A stretch of DNA of 6,828 nucleotides, taken from Sphingomonadaceae bacterium (GTDB taxonomy: Bacteria; Pseudomonadota; Alphaproteobacteria; Sphingomonadales; Sphingomonadaceae). The notes under the pieces are model-generated. The model saw nothing but the letters and a program-made list of their open reading frames with translations, was not told where the DNA came from and did not search any database. The position numbers were made by a program, and so were the translations under genes. Location of the stretch: NCBI GenBank assembly GCA_004282995.1, contig SHLU01000130.1, positions 1 to 6,828 on the forward strand, read 5' to 3'. Below are positions 1 to 6,121 of this stretch, one piece after another. Every line of letters begins with the position of its first letter. Position 1 is the first letter of the stretch.

Positions 1-1086
1 CCTGCGCGCGATTTCTTTTGTGCCGATCATGGGAATGCTGCGCATCGCTTTGCCCTGTGCGGCGGCTGGAACCACGCCGACATAGCCGCCGACAACATTA
101 TCGAGACCGATACGCACCAGATGGGCCATGGCCTGGGCTAGCTGGTCTTCCTCGGAAGCGATGAGGGCGATCCTGTCGCCTTCACTGAGAAACCATCCGG
201 CAAAGGCCGGTATCATTCCCACCGGAAGGCACATGGCACCCGGCATATGACCGGCGGCATAGGCGAGCGGCTCGCGCACATCGACCAGGTGATCGGCGCC
301 GCTCTCGCGAAGGTCGTCCAGCCCCAGACGCCTTGGCCGCATAATCCGCGGCGCGGCATCGGCCCCTTCGAGGTTAAGCCGTTCCATCAGCCGGAAATAG
401 GGAGGTTGGTAGTGGTGTTCTGCTACCTTCGCCTTGATGAACTCGTCGCGGTCGGAGATGCGCAGGCGCGGGTTGTTGCGCCGCTCGTGGCCGATTGTCG
501 AGAATTCCCGGTCCGCCATTCCCGACCCGCAGACCGAGCCCGCACCATGCGCCGGGTAGATGATCGCCTGGTCGCCGAGGCGGCAAAGTTTCTGCAGGGA
601 GTCGAAAAGAAGGCCCGCGACTTCTTCCTTGCGCTCGGGATAGAAATCGGTGCGTCCGACATCGCCGACGAACAAGGCATCGCCGGTAAAGACGCCGACC
701 GGTCCCTCGGAATATTCGCTGTCATGGATGACGAAAGCGAGATGATCGTCGGTGTGTCCAGGTGTTTCAAGCACTTCGATCTTCAATTGACCCAGCTCGA
801 AACAATCGCCTTCGCGCGTAGTGTTGGCGAAGGCCACGTTTCCGGCCGGATTGGGACCGTGGTGAACCGTCGCACCAGTCAAGTCCGCAAGGATCGGCGA
901 GCCGCTGAGCAGATCCTCATTGCGATGGGTTTCGAAGATATGCGTTATCTCCAGCCCTTCAGCCCGGGCCCTTTCGACATAGACCTCGAAGTCCCGGCGC
1001 GGATCGATGACCGCTGCCTGTCCGCCCGAACCGATGATGTAGGAAAGGTGCGAGAGGCCAGGGGTTTTGATCTTCTCCAGAAACAT
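1..1086 (-). CDS. MBL-fold/rhodanese protein, persulfide dioxygenase-like (3' end beyond window)
   Basis: The frame is open from ATG at 1086 to base 1 (362 codons, no stop), so the C-terminus is missing. Residues 1-230 are a metallo-beta-lactamase fold. The usual HxHxDH motif is replaced by HRNED (54-58), while TPGHTDDH (108-115), FTGDALF (133-139) and YPAH (177-180) are kept. In ETHE1-type persulfide dioxygenases the single iron is held by the first His of HxHxDH, the His of PGH and the Asp of TGD. All three are present here (H54, H111, D136), so a mono-iron glutathione-persulfide dioxygenase role is plausible. Residues about 254-338 form a rhodanese domain (VDVREP, GHMPGA), but its active-site loop (309-316, IASEEDQL) has no Cys, so it is probably inactive. 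Residues from about 351 may begin a second rhodanese domain. AAGGA about 9 nt upstream supports the start. Inference: cytoplasmic sulfane-sulfur oxidation or sensing. Confidence 0.88.
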   Translation of the reverse strand, partial: MFLEKIKTPGLSHLSYIIGSGGQAAVIDPRRDFEVYVERARAEGLEITHIFETHRNEDLLSGSPILADLTGATVHHGPNPAGNVAFANTTREGDCFELGQLKIEVLETPGHTDDHLAFVIHDSEYSEGPVGVFTGDALFVGDVGRTDFYPERKEEVAGLLFDSLQKLCRLGDQAIIYPAHGAGSVCGSGMADREFSTIGHERRNNPRLRISDRDEFIKAKVAEHHYQPPYFRLMERLNLEGADAAPRIMRPRRLGLDDLRESGADHLVDVREPLAYAAGHMPGAMCLPVGMIPAFAGWFLSEGDRIALIASEEDQLAQAMAHLVRIGLDNVVGGYVGVVPAAAQGKAMRSIPMIGTKEIARR

Positions 1087-1115
1087 ACAATTTTCCTTGT
1101 CTGTTGCTCAAAACT

Positions 1116-1137
1116 TGTAACGTTCGGGCTTGTTACA
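1116..1137. promoter_or_regulatory. Inverted repeat TGTAAC-N10-GTTACA, candidate operator
   Basis: Perfect 6-bp arms (1116-1121 and 1132-1137) are separated by 10 bp in the 72-bp gap between the SDR stop and the MBL/rhodanese start, about 30 bp before that ATG. Arm spacing of one to two helical turns suits a dimeric regulator. It is a poor terminator, with AT-rich arms and no following T-run. The cognate protein is unknown, and I see no convincing -35/-10 pair around it. Confidence 0.4.
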
Positions 1138-1158
1138 GAACGATAAATGATACGACGC

Positions 1159-1863
1159 TCAATCGATACCGAGTTCGGCCTTGATGGCACCAGGACTTTC
1201 GAAACGTTCGGCTTCGGGCCTGCCGATGGCAGGCTTTGCGTTGATCCAGGTGTCTTCGCACACGAATTCAAGCAGGCTCGCCGCGAGATCAGCATGACGG
1301 CACCGGAAACAGCCTTCCGCCAGCCGCTCGTCCGTAATCACGGCGTCGCCAGTGTAAGGCTCATCCAGCAGCCAGCCCGGCCGTGCGGCCGTCCATTTAA
1401 TACCTTGGGCGTCGCTGAGCATCACTTCCATGGAGCGCATCTGCTCGAGTATATTGAACAATGCAGGCTTGGCAGTGAGTTCAAACCAGGCCGGGACGCT
1501 CGACTGATGTTCGACGAAGGCAGCGGAGATTACGGCAATGCGGTCGATCTTCGCTTGTGCCATCGCCTCGAGCAGGTTGCGCGTGCCATCGGTATAGAGC
1601 GGCGGTGGATCGATCGCATTGCCCGGACCGAAAGCGACACCGAGGGTCGAGATAACCGCGCGGCAGCCATCGAGATCGCCCGCGAAATTATCCGACAGCA
1701 CATCGCATTCGATATATTCGAAGTCGCCCACCCGCTCGCCTGGCCCAGGCACGGTGTGTTCAAAGGCGCGGATCGGTATGTCTCGGGCAATGGCACGCCT
1801 CAAGAGCTCGGTGCCGGTCTTCCCGCCTGCGCCGAAGACAGCGATGGGCCTCGTATCGGTCAT
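1159..1863 (-). CDS. Atypical SDR / NAD(P)H-binding Rossmann protein
   Basis: This 234-aa protein has an N-terminal Rossmann nucleotide-binding fold: strand IAVFGAGGKTG (7-17) matches the glycine-rich GxxGxxG of atypical SDRs. An acidic CDV (53-55) lies where such proteins contact the adenine. DGTRNLLEAM (92-101) and AARPGWL (159-165) match the NmrA/SDR_a5-like 'NAD(P)H-binding' group. The YxxxK dehydrogenase pair is not evident near residues 110-135, so it may be a redox sensor or a reductase of unusual type; the substrate is unknown. I chose ATG 1863 because AGGA sits 8 nt upstream and the fold begins at once. The open frame continues upstream to 1992 but runs through the hairpin and the neighbouring gene's end. 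It lies 92 bp after the lipoprotein gene and 72 bp before the MBL/rhodanese gene. Confidence 0.87.
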   Translation of the reverse strand: MTDTRPIAVFGAGGKTGTELLRRAIARDIPIRAFEHTVPGPGERVGDFEYIECDVLSDNFAGDLDGCRAVISTLGVAFGPGNAIDPPPLYTDGTRNLLEAMAQAKIDRIAVISAAFVEHQSSVPAWFELTAKPALFNILEQMRSMEVMLSDAQGIKWTAARPGWLLDEPYTGDAVITDERLAEGCFRCRHADLAASLLEFVCEDTWINAKPAIGRPEAERFESPGAIKAELGID

Positions 1864-1910
1864 CTGCTTGTTCCTGTAAAAATGGTGAGGGCGACGAAGG
1901 GCGGAGGCGC

Positions 1911-1947
1911 GGGCGCATGGGTTAGCCGACGGCCCGCCCATGCGCCC
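1911..1947 (-). terminator. Perfect 11-bp GC-rich hairpin after the lipoprotein gene
   Basis: GGGCGCATGGG (1911-1921) pairs perfectly with CCCATGCGCCC (1937-1947) around a 15-nt loop. In the minus direction the stem begins 8 nt after the lipoprotein stop codon. No T-run follows on either strand, so it is not a standard intrinsic terminator. It could pause polymerase, protect the 3' end of the upstream message, or attenuate reading into the SDR gene. Confidence 0.45.
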
Positions 1948-1955
1948 TGCCAGTA

Positions 1956-2444
1956 TCAGGCTCCGTCGGCCGGACAGGTGGTATAACCCCAAAAGCCGAA
2001 CTCATCCTTGGCTCTTGGTGCTGCCACGATCATCTCCTGCATTTGCAGGCCCGCATCGCCTTCATCATCCAGCATGCGGGTTTTGATCCGAAGCTCGCCG
2101 TTCGCATAGCTGCCAGGGCCATCGGCGGTCACGGGGATCAATTTGCCATTGATCTTGATCGCTCCGCCCCCGTCACCGTCATAGACAAACGAGGGAAAGG
2201 CCACTTCGGTCAGGCGGAACTGGCAGGCCTGTCCTGCGCCCAGAGCAGCAAGGTCCGCGTCATTCATGGTCCCGGGAAGCATGAGGCCCGGGTCAACATT
2301 TGCCAGTGCACTGGCCGCGTCCTCGATCGGCGCGGCAGTGGCAGGCGGGTCGAGCTGGGCTTCGCGGTCGTTGCCCGGAGCGGTGTTCGAATTGCAGGCG
2401 GCAAGCGGCAGCGCGATGAGCGCCGTGAAAGCTATCTTGTTCAT
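1956..2444 (-). CDS. Outer-membrane-type lipoprotein of unknown function
   Basis: This 162-aa protein starts with a short signal peptide (MNKIAF then a hydrophobic run) and a clear lipobox LAAC at 14-17. Signal peptidase II would cut before C17. N18 at the +2 position lacks the Asp retention signal, so sorting to the outer membrane is expected. Residues 18-48 are a low-complexity Pro/Ala/acidic linker. The rest looks like a small beta-rich domain (GQACQFRLTEVAFPSF at 71-86, AIKINGKLIPV at 95-105) with C74 and C157 well placed for one disulfide. I do not recognise an enzyme. The ATG overlaps the DUF305 stop by ATGA (2441-2444), and GAGGAG lies about 8 nt upstream, so it is the last member of the four-gene coupled module. 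Confidence 0.88.
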   Translation of the reverse strand: MNKIAFTALIALPLAACNSNTAPGNDREAQLDPPATAAPIEDAASALANVDPGLMLPGTMNDADLAALGAGQACQFRLTEVAFPSFVYDGDGGGAIKINGKLIPVTADGPGSYANGELRIKTRMLDDEGDAGLQMQEMIVAAPRAKDEFGFWGYTTCPADGA

Positions 2445-2968
2445 GGCTGCATCTCCTCGGGCAGGCGTTCTTCGGTTCGAGGACCGTTCTGCTCGATATC
2501 GTCTATGAGGTATTTCATCTCGGCGATTTCGCGGCGCTGTGCGACAATGATGGCCTGCGCGAGTTCGCGCACGCGAGGATCTTTCAGGCTCGCGCGTTCG
2601 CTGGTCATGATCGCGATTGAGTGGTGCGGGATCATTGCTGCCATATATTCGGTATCGTCAACGGTGGTCTGGCTGCGCACCAGCCATAGTGCGAGCGCGA
2701 ACACAAAGGCCCCGACGCCCAGGATGATCAAGTTCTTGGTCCGGTCCTTGTACATGCCCCACATGAAGAGCAGCATGACAACCATCATCATCGCGCCCAT
2801 GACGAACATCATCCAGAAGCGCGTTTCGCTCCAGAAAAGATCATCGACGGTAAAGGTGTTGGCATACATCAGGAAGAACATGATCACGGTCGAGGTCGAC
2901 ACCATGGCCATGAATCGCCAGTAGCTGCCGCCCCCTCCCTTGTCCGAGTGGGAGGTCTTTTCGGTCAT
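2441..2968 (-). CDS. DUF305 membrane protein with Met-rich transmembrane helices
   Basis: This 175-aa protein has three predicted membrane helices (about 20-38, 51-72, 80-97) followed by a DUF305 domain with the family hallmark MIPHHSIAIM (112-121). Acidic residues lie in the first loop (D42, D43, E48) and basic residues in the second (K74, R76, K78). The positive-inside rule then gives N-in/C-out, placing the DUF305 domain in the periplasm. Helix 2 is very Met-rich: M53, 54, 57, 60, 61, 62, 65, 69 and 72. DUF305 proteins include the copper-binding CopM of cyanobacteria, so Cu(I) handling through Met and the HH pair (115-116) is a reasonable inference, not proven. I chose ATG 2968 because it overlaps the channel gene's stop (ATGA, 2965-2968) and has AAGGAG about 7 nt upstream. 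The frame continues upstream, but only as a shadow of the channel gene. Confidence 0.9.
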   Translation of the reverse strand: MTEKTSHSDKGGGGSYWRFMAMVSTSTVIMFFLMYANTFTVDDLFWSETRFWMMFVMGAMMMVVMLLFMWGMYKDRTKNLIILGVGAFVFALALWLVRSQTTVDDTEYMAAMIPHHSIAIMTSERASLKDPRVRELAQAIIVAQRREIAEMKYLIDDIEQNGPRTEERLPEEMQP

Positions 2969-3378
2969 GCTTTTTCTCCTTTTTGCATCATGGTCCAGAA
3001 TAGCTGCGCCGAGCAGCTGATGAGAGCGAAGCCGGTAAGGGCCTCGACGCCGGCGAGAACTCTCAGGTGCTCGGTCGGATAAATGTCGCCCAGGCCCAGT
3101 GTGGTCACGTTGATGAGCGAGAAATAGAAGTAGTCCATCCAGTCCATGGAAGGCGCCTTGTCGAACCCTCCCAGGCCCCATTGCGCGCCCAGCCAGAAAC
3201 CTGCGGCAAAAAGGATCGCGACCAGGAAATGCGACGCGAGCACGAGTAGCGAGACTGCAAGCTTTCCCAGCGTATCGCGGCGGCGATCGAGAAGCCGGTG
3301 GCCGACACCCAGAATGGCAAGGTGGGAAGCGACGGCTGCAAGGAACAGAAAGACGGCGAGAAGGAGCGCGGTGATCAT
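2965..3378 (-). CDS. Small K+-channel-like pore protein (Ion_trans_2 type)
   Basis: This 137-aa inner-membrane protein has helices at about 1-25, 40-63 and 105-128. A re-entrant pore loop sits before the last one: YFYFSLINVTTLGLGDIYP (83-101). The filter TLGLGD (93-98) corresponds to the K+ channel signature TVGYGD with Leu at the Tyr position. The overall layout (extra N-terminal helix, helix, pore loop, helix, no cytoplasmic domain) matches short bacterial 'two-pore-domain potassium channel family' proteins. It would need to assemble as a tetramer. Cation selectivity is uncertain because of the altered filter. The ATG at 3378 overlaps the glutaredoxin-MauE stop (ATGA, 3375-3378) and has no good Shine-Dalgarno of its own, so translation probably depends on coupling. 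Confidence 0.85.
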   Translation of the reverse strand: MITALLLAVFLFLAAVASHLAILGVGHRLLDRRRDTLGKLAVSLLVLASHFLVAILFAAGFWLGAQWGLGGFDKAPSMDWMDYFYFSLINVTTLGLGDIYPTEHLRVLAGVEALTGFALISCSAQLFWTMMQKGEKA

Positions 3379-4124
3379 GCGAGAAGCTTCGCGCCCATCC
3401 ACAGACCCATTCCGATCATGAACAGATTTTCGGTCAGCGAGACGAAGCCGAGCGGCACATTGCTGCCCCCACCGACGCAAGCGCATTTGAGCTCACGCTT
3501 GTCGATGTAGACAGCCTTGAAGACGCTGACAGTGCCGACGGTGCCAATGAACAATGCCAGCGGGGCCGAGAGCCAGGTCAGCGCGCCTGCGGTCATCAGA
3601 ATGCCGGCAGCGGCTTCGCCGAACGGGTAGACGAAGCCATAGGGCACCCAGCGCCGTGCGAGCAGATCGTAGTTGAGGAACATTGTCGAGAAACTGCGCA
3701 CGTCCTGAAGCTTCTGGACGGCGAGCAGGGTCATCGACAGGCTGACGAACCATTCCGCGGCCCGGACGGTGAACAGATCGTCAAAAAACGCCCAGCTCAG
3801 CCCTAGCGCGAGCAGCAGCGCGACCGCGAAAATCGCAATGACCGGCTGATAGCTGGTCTCGCCTTCCTCTGGCTGCGAACGGCTCTTGCCGAAGAACTCG
3901 CGGACATCGTCATAGCCGCCAATGCGCTTGTCTTCGATAAAGGTCTGCGGGGTGGTCTCGACGTTGTGCTTGTCCTTGAATGCGTCGGTTTCCTCCCTGC
4001 TGGTCAGGTGATGATCCTCGACCTCGAAGCCTTGCCGTGTGAGGAGATCGACCGTCTTGATGCCATAGGGACAGACATGGTCCTCCATGACCATACGGTA
4101 GACCGCCGCTGTTCGGGTCGTCAT
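3375..4124 (-). CDS. Glutaredoxin domain fused to MauE/DoxX-like membrane domain
   Basis: This 249-aa protein joins two parts. Residues 1-80 are a cytoplasmic glutaredoxin-like thioredoxin fold with active site CPYG (18-21), TTPQTFI containing the cis-Pro (57-63) and IGGYDDV (68-74). The usual CPYC second Cys is Gly, so chemistry should be monothiol, glutathione-dependent. After a charged linker (80-92) come about five helices (roughly 94-114, 122-140, 161-180, 184-207, 224-248). Between the last two lies KCACVGGG (213-220), the Cys-pair feature seen in MauE/DoxX-like redox-associated proteins. Inference: electrons or sulfur pass between cytoplasmic glutathione and a periplasmic thiol or metal-binding partner. 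ATG 4124 is preferred because GGAG stands 6 nt before it; ATG 4136 is the alternative. It lies 112 bp after the permease gene and heads the ATGA-coupled module. Confidence 0.9.
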   Translation of the reverse strand: MTTRTAAVYRMVMEDHVCPYGIKTVDLLTRQGFEVEDHHLTSREETDAFKDKHNVETTPQTFIEDKRIGGYDDVREFFGKSRSQPEEGETSYQPVIAIFAVALLLALGLSWAFFDDLFTVRAAEWFVSLSMTLLAVQKLQDVRSFSTMFLNYDLLARRWVPYGFVYPFGEAAAGILMTAGALTWLSAPLALFIGTVGTVSVFKAVYIDKRELKCACVGGGSNVPLGFVSLTENLFMIGMGLWMGAKLLA

Positions 4125-4130
4125 GAATCG

Positions 4131-4134
4131 CTCC
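4131..4134 (-). promoter_or_regulatory. Shine-Dalgarno GGAG deciding the glutaredoxin-MauE start
   Basis: GGAG on the minus strand ends 6 nt before ATG 4124. The in-frame ATG at 4136 has only a weak AGG 8 nt upstream, so the shorter start is favoured. Confidence 0.55.
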
Positions 4135-4236
4135 ATCTGTTTTGCCTGACGTTTCTCGTGCTCAACGCCGGTTTTCGGTGAACGGTTTCGAAAAAGCCCG
4201 GCGTAAAAGCGGCAAAGCTGGTTGAAGAAGGTGCCA

Positions 4237-5589
4237 TCACCTTTTCTCTCCTGACCCATCATCTTCAGGAGATGCGGGCGCTTCGGAATTGCGCGAGAGG
4301 TAGATCCATTCTCCCACGAAGACTGCGACGATGCCGATCGCCGCGTAGGCGACAACGGCAGGATCGCTGCGCAATTTGGCCGCGGTAAAGGCTGCGAGGA
4401 CCACGCCATCTGCCGCGAGCGCTGTCAGAAGTATTGTTGCGCGCGCGCCGACTTCCTTGCGCAGGTGGCGCAGGACGCCCCAGTGAACCAGCATATCCAT
4501 GACGAGGTAGAAGAAGGCGCCCAGCGAGGCGATCCTTGACAGATCGAACAGGACGGCAAGCGTCCCGGCAATGACCACCGTATAGACCAGCATGTGGCTG
4601 CGAATTCCGCCGCTCATACCGAAATGGCTGTGCGGGATCATCTTCATGTCGGTCAGCATCGCAAGCATGCGCGACACAGCAAATACGCTCGCGATCACGC
4701 CCGAAGTCGTGGCGGCGATCGCGATCGCGACGGTGAAATAGAAGCCCAGCTCACCCAGCGCCGGACGCGCCGCTGCCGCGAGCGAATAATCGCGCGCCTC
4801 GACGATCTCGGATATGCTCAGGCTCGAACCCACCGCCACTGCGACAAGCAGATAGATCACGATGCAGACGGCTATCGAGATCATGATGGTTCGGCCGACA
4901 TTCTTGTGCGGGTCAACGATTTCGCCGCCGCTATTGGTAATCGTGGTGAAGCCTTTGAAGGCGAGGATCGAGAAAGCAACCGAGGCGAGCAGGGCTTCTG
5001 CATTGGTCAGCGAAACGGACTGCGAAAATGCGCCTGATGAAAATCCGCTGGCCCAGATCGCCGCGACTGCGAACAGCGCGATACCGCCGATCTTGATGGC
5101 GGACATGATGAGCGAGAAGCCGCTTACCGACTTGTTGCCCGCTGCATTGACGAGATAGGCGAAGATGATGAGTGCAAGCGCTGCCAGCGAAACGAGCCAC
5201 CCGCTGCTTTCGAGGCCAAACGGGCGCAGCGCGTAAGTCGCAAAGGTGCGGGCCACGAGGCTTTCATTGATGACCATCGACAGAGCCATCAGGAGCGATG
5301 CCGACGCGGCAATGACGCCGGGTCCGTAGGCCTTCTGCAAGATCATCGCGATGCCGCCCGAAGACGGCCATTTGTTCGACATCTTGATATAGCTGTAGGC
5401 CGCCAGCGATGTTGCCAGCGCGCCAGCAATGAAGGATAATGGGAAGAGCGGACCGGCAAGCTCGGCGATCTGCCCGGTCAGCGCGAAGATGCCGGCGCCG
5501 ATCATGACGCCGGTACCCATCGCAACGCCGCCCAGCAGGGTTATCGAGCCAGCCGTTTCGCTTTGATTCTCGTGCTCATGGTCTTGCAA
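4237..5589 (-). CDS. APC-superfamily amino acid/amine permease
   Basis: This 450-aa, about 12-helix inner-membrane transporter shows the APC helix-1 unwinding motif GVMIGAGIFALTG (27-39) followed by AELAGP (42-47). The helix-6 region is FSILAFKGFTTITNSGGEIVD (206-226), the conserved glycine/acid signature of amino-acid permeases. The length is usual for the family. The substrate cannot be told from sequence; amino acids, amines or glutathione-related compounds are all possible. The N-terminal tail is His/acid-rich (QDHEHENQSE, 2-11). The start is TTG at 5589: no in-frame ATG lies nearby, AGGGG sits 6 nt upstream, and the frame is not closed until 5674. It stands 212 bp after the DUF5676 gene and 112 bp before the glutaredoxin-MauE gene, so it could have its own promoter. 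Confidence 0.9.
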   Translation of the reverse strand: MQDHEHENQSETAGSITLLGGVAMGTGVMIGAGIFALTGQIAELAGPLFPLSFIAGALATSLAAYSYIKMSNKWPSSGGIAMILQKAYGPGVIAASASLLMALSMVINESLVARTFATYALRPFGLESSGWLVSLAALALIIFAYLVNAAGNKSVSGFSLIMSAIKIGGIALFAVAAIWASGFSSGAFSQSVSLTNAEALLASVAFSILAFKGFTTITNSGGEIVDPHKNVGRTIMISIAVCIVIYLLVAVAVGSSLSISEIVEARDYSLAAAARPALGELGFYFTVAIAIAATTSGVIASVFAVSRMLAMLTDMKMIPHSHFGMSGGIRSHMLVYTVVIAGTLAVLFDLSRIASLGAFFYLVMDMLVHWGVLRHLRKEVGARATILLTALAADGVVLAAFTAAKLRSDPAVVAYAAIGIVAVFVGEWIYLSRNSEAPASPEDDGSGEKR

Positions 5590-5595
5590 GACTTT

Positions 5596-5600
5596 CCCCT
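5596..5600 (-). promoter_or_regulatory. Shine-Dalgarno AGGGG supporting the TTG start of the permease
   Basis: AGGGG on the minus strand is 6 nt from TTG 5589. This spacing is what makes the non-ATG start credible. A GTG, CTG or TTG further upstream would leave this site unused. Confidence 0.5.
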
Positions 5601-5698
5601 GTCGATGGTCTCCCGTGAAAGAAAGATTATGTCGACCAGTACGTTCGCCCTTGCCGCGGCCCTCAAAAAACTTTCAGGACAAAGCCGGAGAGTTGCGT

Positions 5699-5721
5699 TT
5701 TGCTCGGGGCGCTCGAGCAAA
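5699..5721. repeat. Inverted repeat TTTGCTCG-N7-CGAGCAAA
   Basis: Perfect 8-bp arms (5699-5706 and 5714-5721) with a 7-bp centre lie between the DUF5676 and permease genes. Neither strand has a T-run directly after the stem, so an operator or a factor-assisted terminator fits better than a simple intrinsic terminator. Confidence 0.45.
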
Positions 5722-5801
5722 TTGCGGCCTAAAGCGGACTGCCTGCGCGACCGAAAAACGCTCCGCGAGTTTCAAGGCAAGCGGCCATCGCCGCCGATCT
5801 G

Positions 5802-6077
5802 CTACGTCCTGAATCGGTTCCGGAAAAATCGCAGCATTGGCACCCCAATGATCGCGATGTACCAACCGTACAAAAAGCTGCCGAGAGCGCCTGCCAGAAA
5901 GCCCGAGATGGTCAGCCATTCGAACCCGGGAAGCAGCGGCGCCCACGCTTCGTGCATGTGCGCCTGTTCGGGCGCGAGCAGGCCGAAACCGATGCAGATC
6001 AGGTAGCTGAAAAGCAGGAAGAGGCTGAGTGTCCAGCCCCATATCAGTATTGAGGTTTTGACCGAATAGTCTGACAT
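5802..6077 (-). CDS. DUF5676-type small membrane protein
   Basis: This 91-aa protein has two hydrophobic helical regions, about 10-34 and 55-82. Between them is a short loop with HMHE (40-43) and the family-like block WAPLLPGFEWLT (45-56); YGWYIAII (70-77) follows. Both length and motif pattern fit the DUF5676 family of membrane proteins, often found beside copper or heavy-metal resistance genes. The biochemical role is unknown. The HMH loop would be periplasmic if both ends are cytoplasmic, which the basic C-terminus (RFFRNRFRT) supports, so transient metal contact is possible but speculative. A strong GGAGG 6 nt before ATG 6077 (6084-6088) fixes the start. It follows the DUF411 gene by 44 bp, probably in the same transcript. 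Confidence 0.85.
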   Translation of the reverse strand: MSDYSVKTSILIWGWTLSLFLLFSYLICIGFGLLAPEQAHMHEAWAPLLPGFEWLTISGFLAGALGSFLYGWYIAIIGVPMLRFFRNRFRT

Positions 6078-6121
6078 GATGGTCCTCCGTTAGAGTTGGC
6101 GCTGAGATGGCTTGTCCATGG

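Larger units (their letters stand above)
5590..5801. other. 212-bp intergenic region before the permease
   Basis: I find no credible gene here; the longer frames crossing it are shadows. It holds an 8-bp inverted repeat (5699-5721), a small GCGGC/GCCGC hairpin (5781-5794) just after the DUF5676 stop, a short T-run on the minus strand (5752-5757) and a CATAAT hexamer (5627-5632, minus strand). A promoter for the permease is likely on spacing grounds, but I cannot identify a matched -35/-10 pair. Confidence 0.5.

Noticed and set aside
247..1146. 299-codon plus-strand open frame
   Set aside because: It lies antisense to the MBL/rhodanese gene, whose translation shows clear family motifs; the plus frame shows none and has no convincing ribosome site.
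1147..1986. 279-codon plus-strand open frame
   Set aside because: It is antisense to the SDR gene, with Arg/Gly-rich composition typical of a GC-rich shadow frame.
1864..1992. N-terminal extension of the SDR protein to 1992
   Set aside because: The extension reads through the hairpin and the end of the lipoprotein gene, while ATG 1863 has a good ribosome site and starts right at the Rossmann fold.
2043..2924. 293-codon plus-strand open frame
   Set aside because: It is antisense to the lipoprotein and DUF305 genes. Its Met- and Ile-rich end only mirrors the Met-rich helix on the other strand.
4125..4236. Terminator or promoter in the gap between permease and glutaredoxin-MauE genes
   Set aside because: There is a GC stretch followed by T's on the minus strand (about 4190-4201), but I found no adequate pairing stem and no matched promoter hexamers.
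4125..4409. N-terminal extension of the glutaredoxin-MauE protein to 4409
   Set aside because: The added part is a shadow of the permease C-terminus followed by intergenic sequence; ATG 4124 has GGAG at 6 nt.
4715..4728. Palindromic repeat GCGATCGCGATCGC
   Set aside because: It lies inside the permease gene and encodes an ordinary Ala/Ile helix segment; GC-rich codon use explains it.
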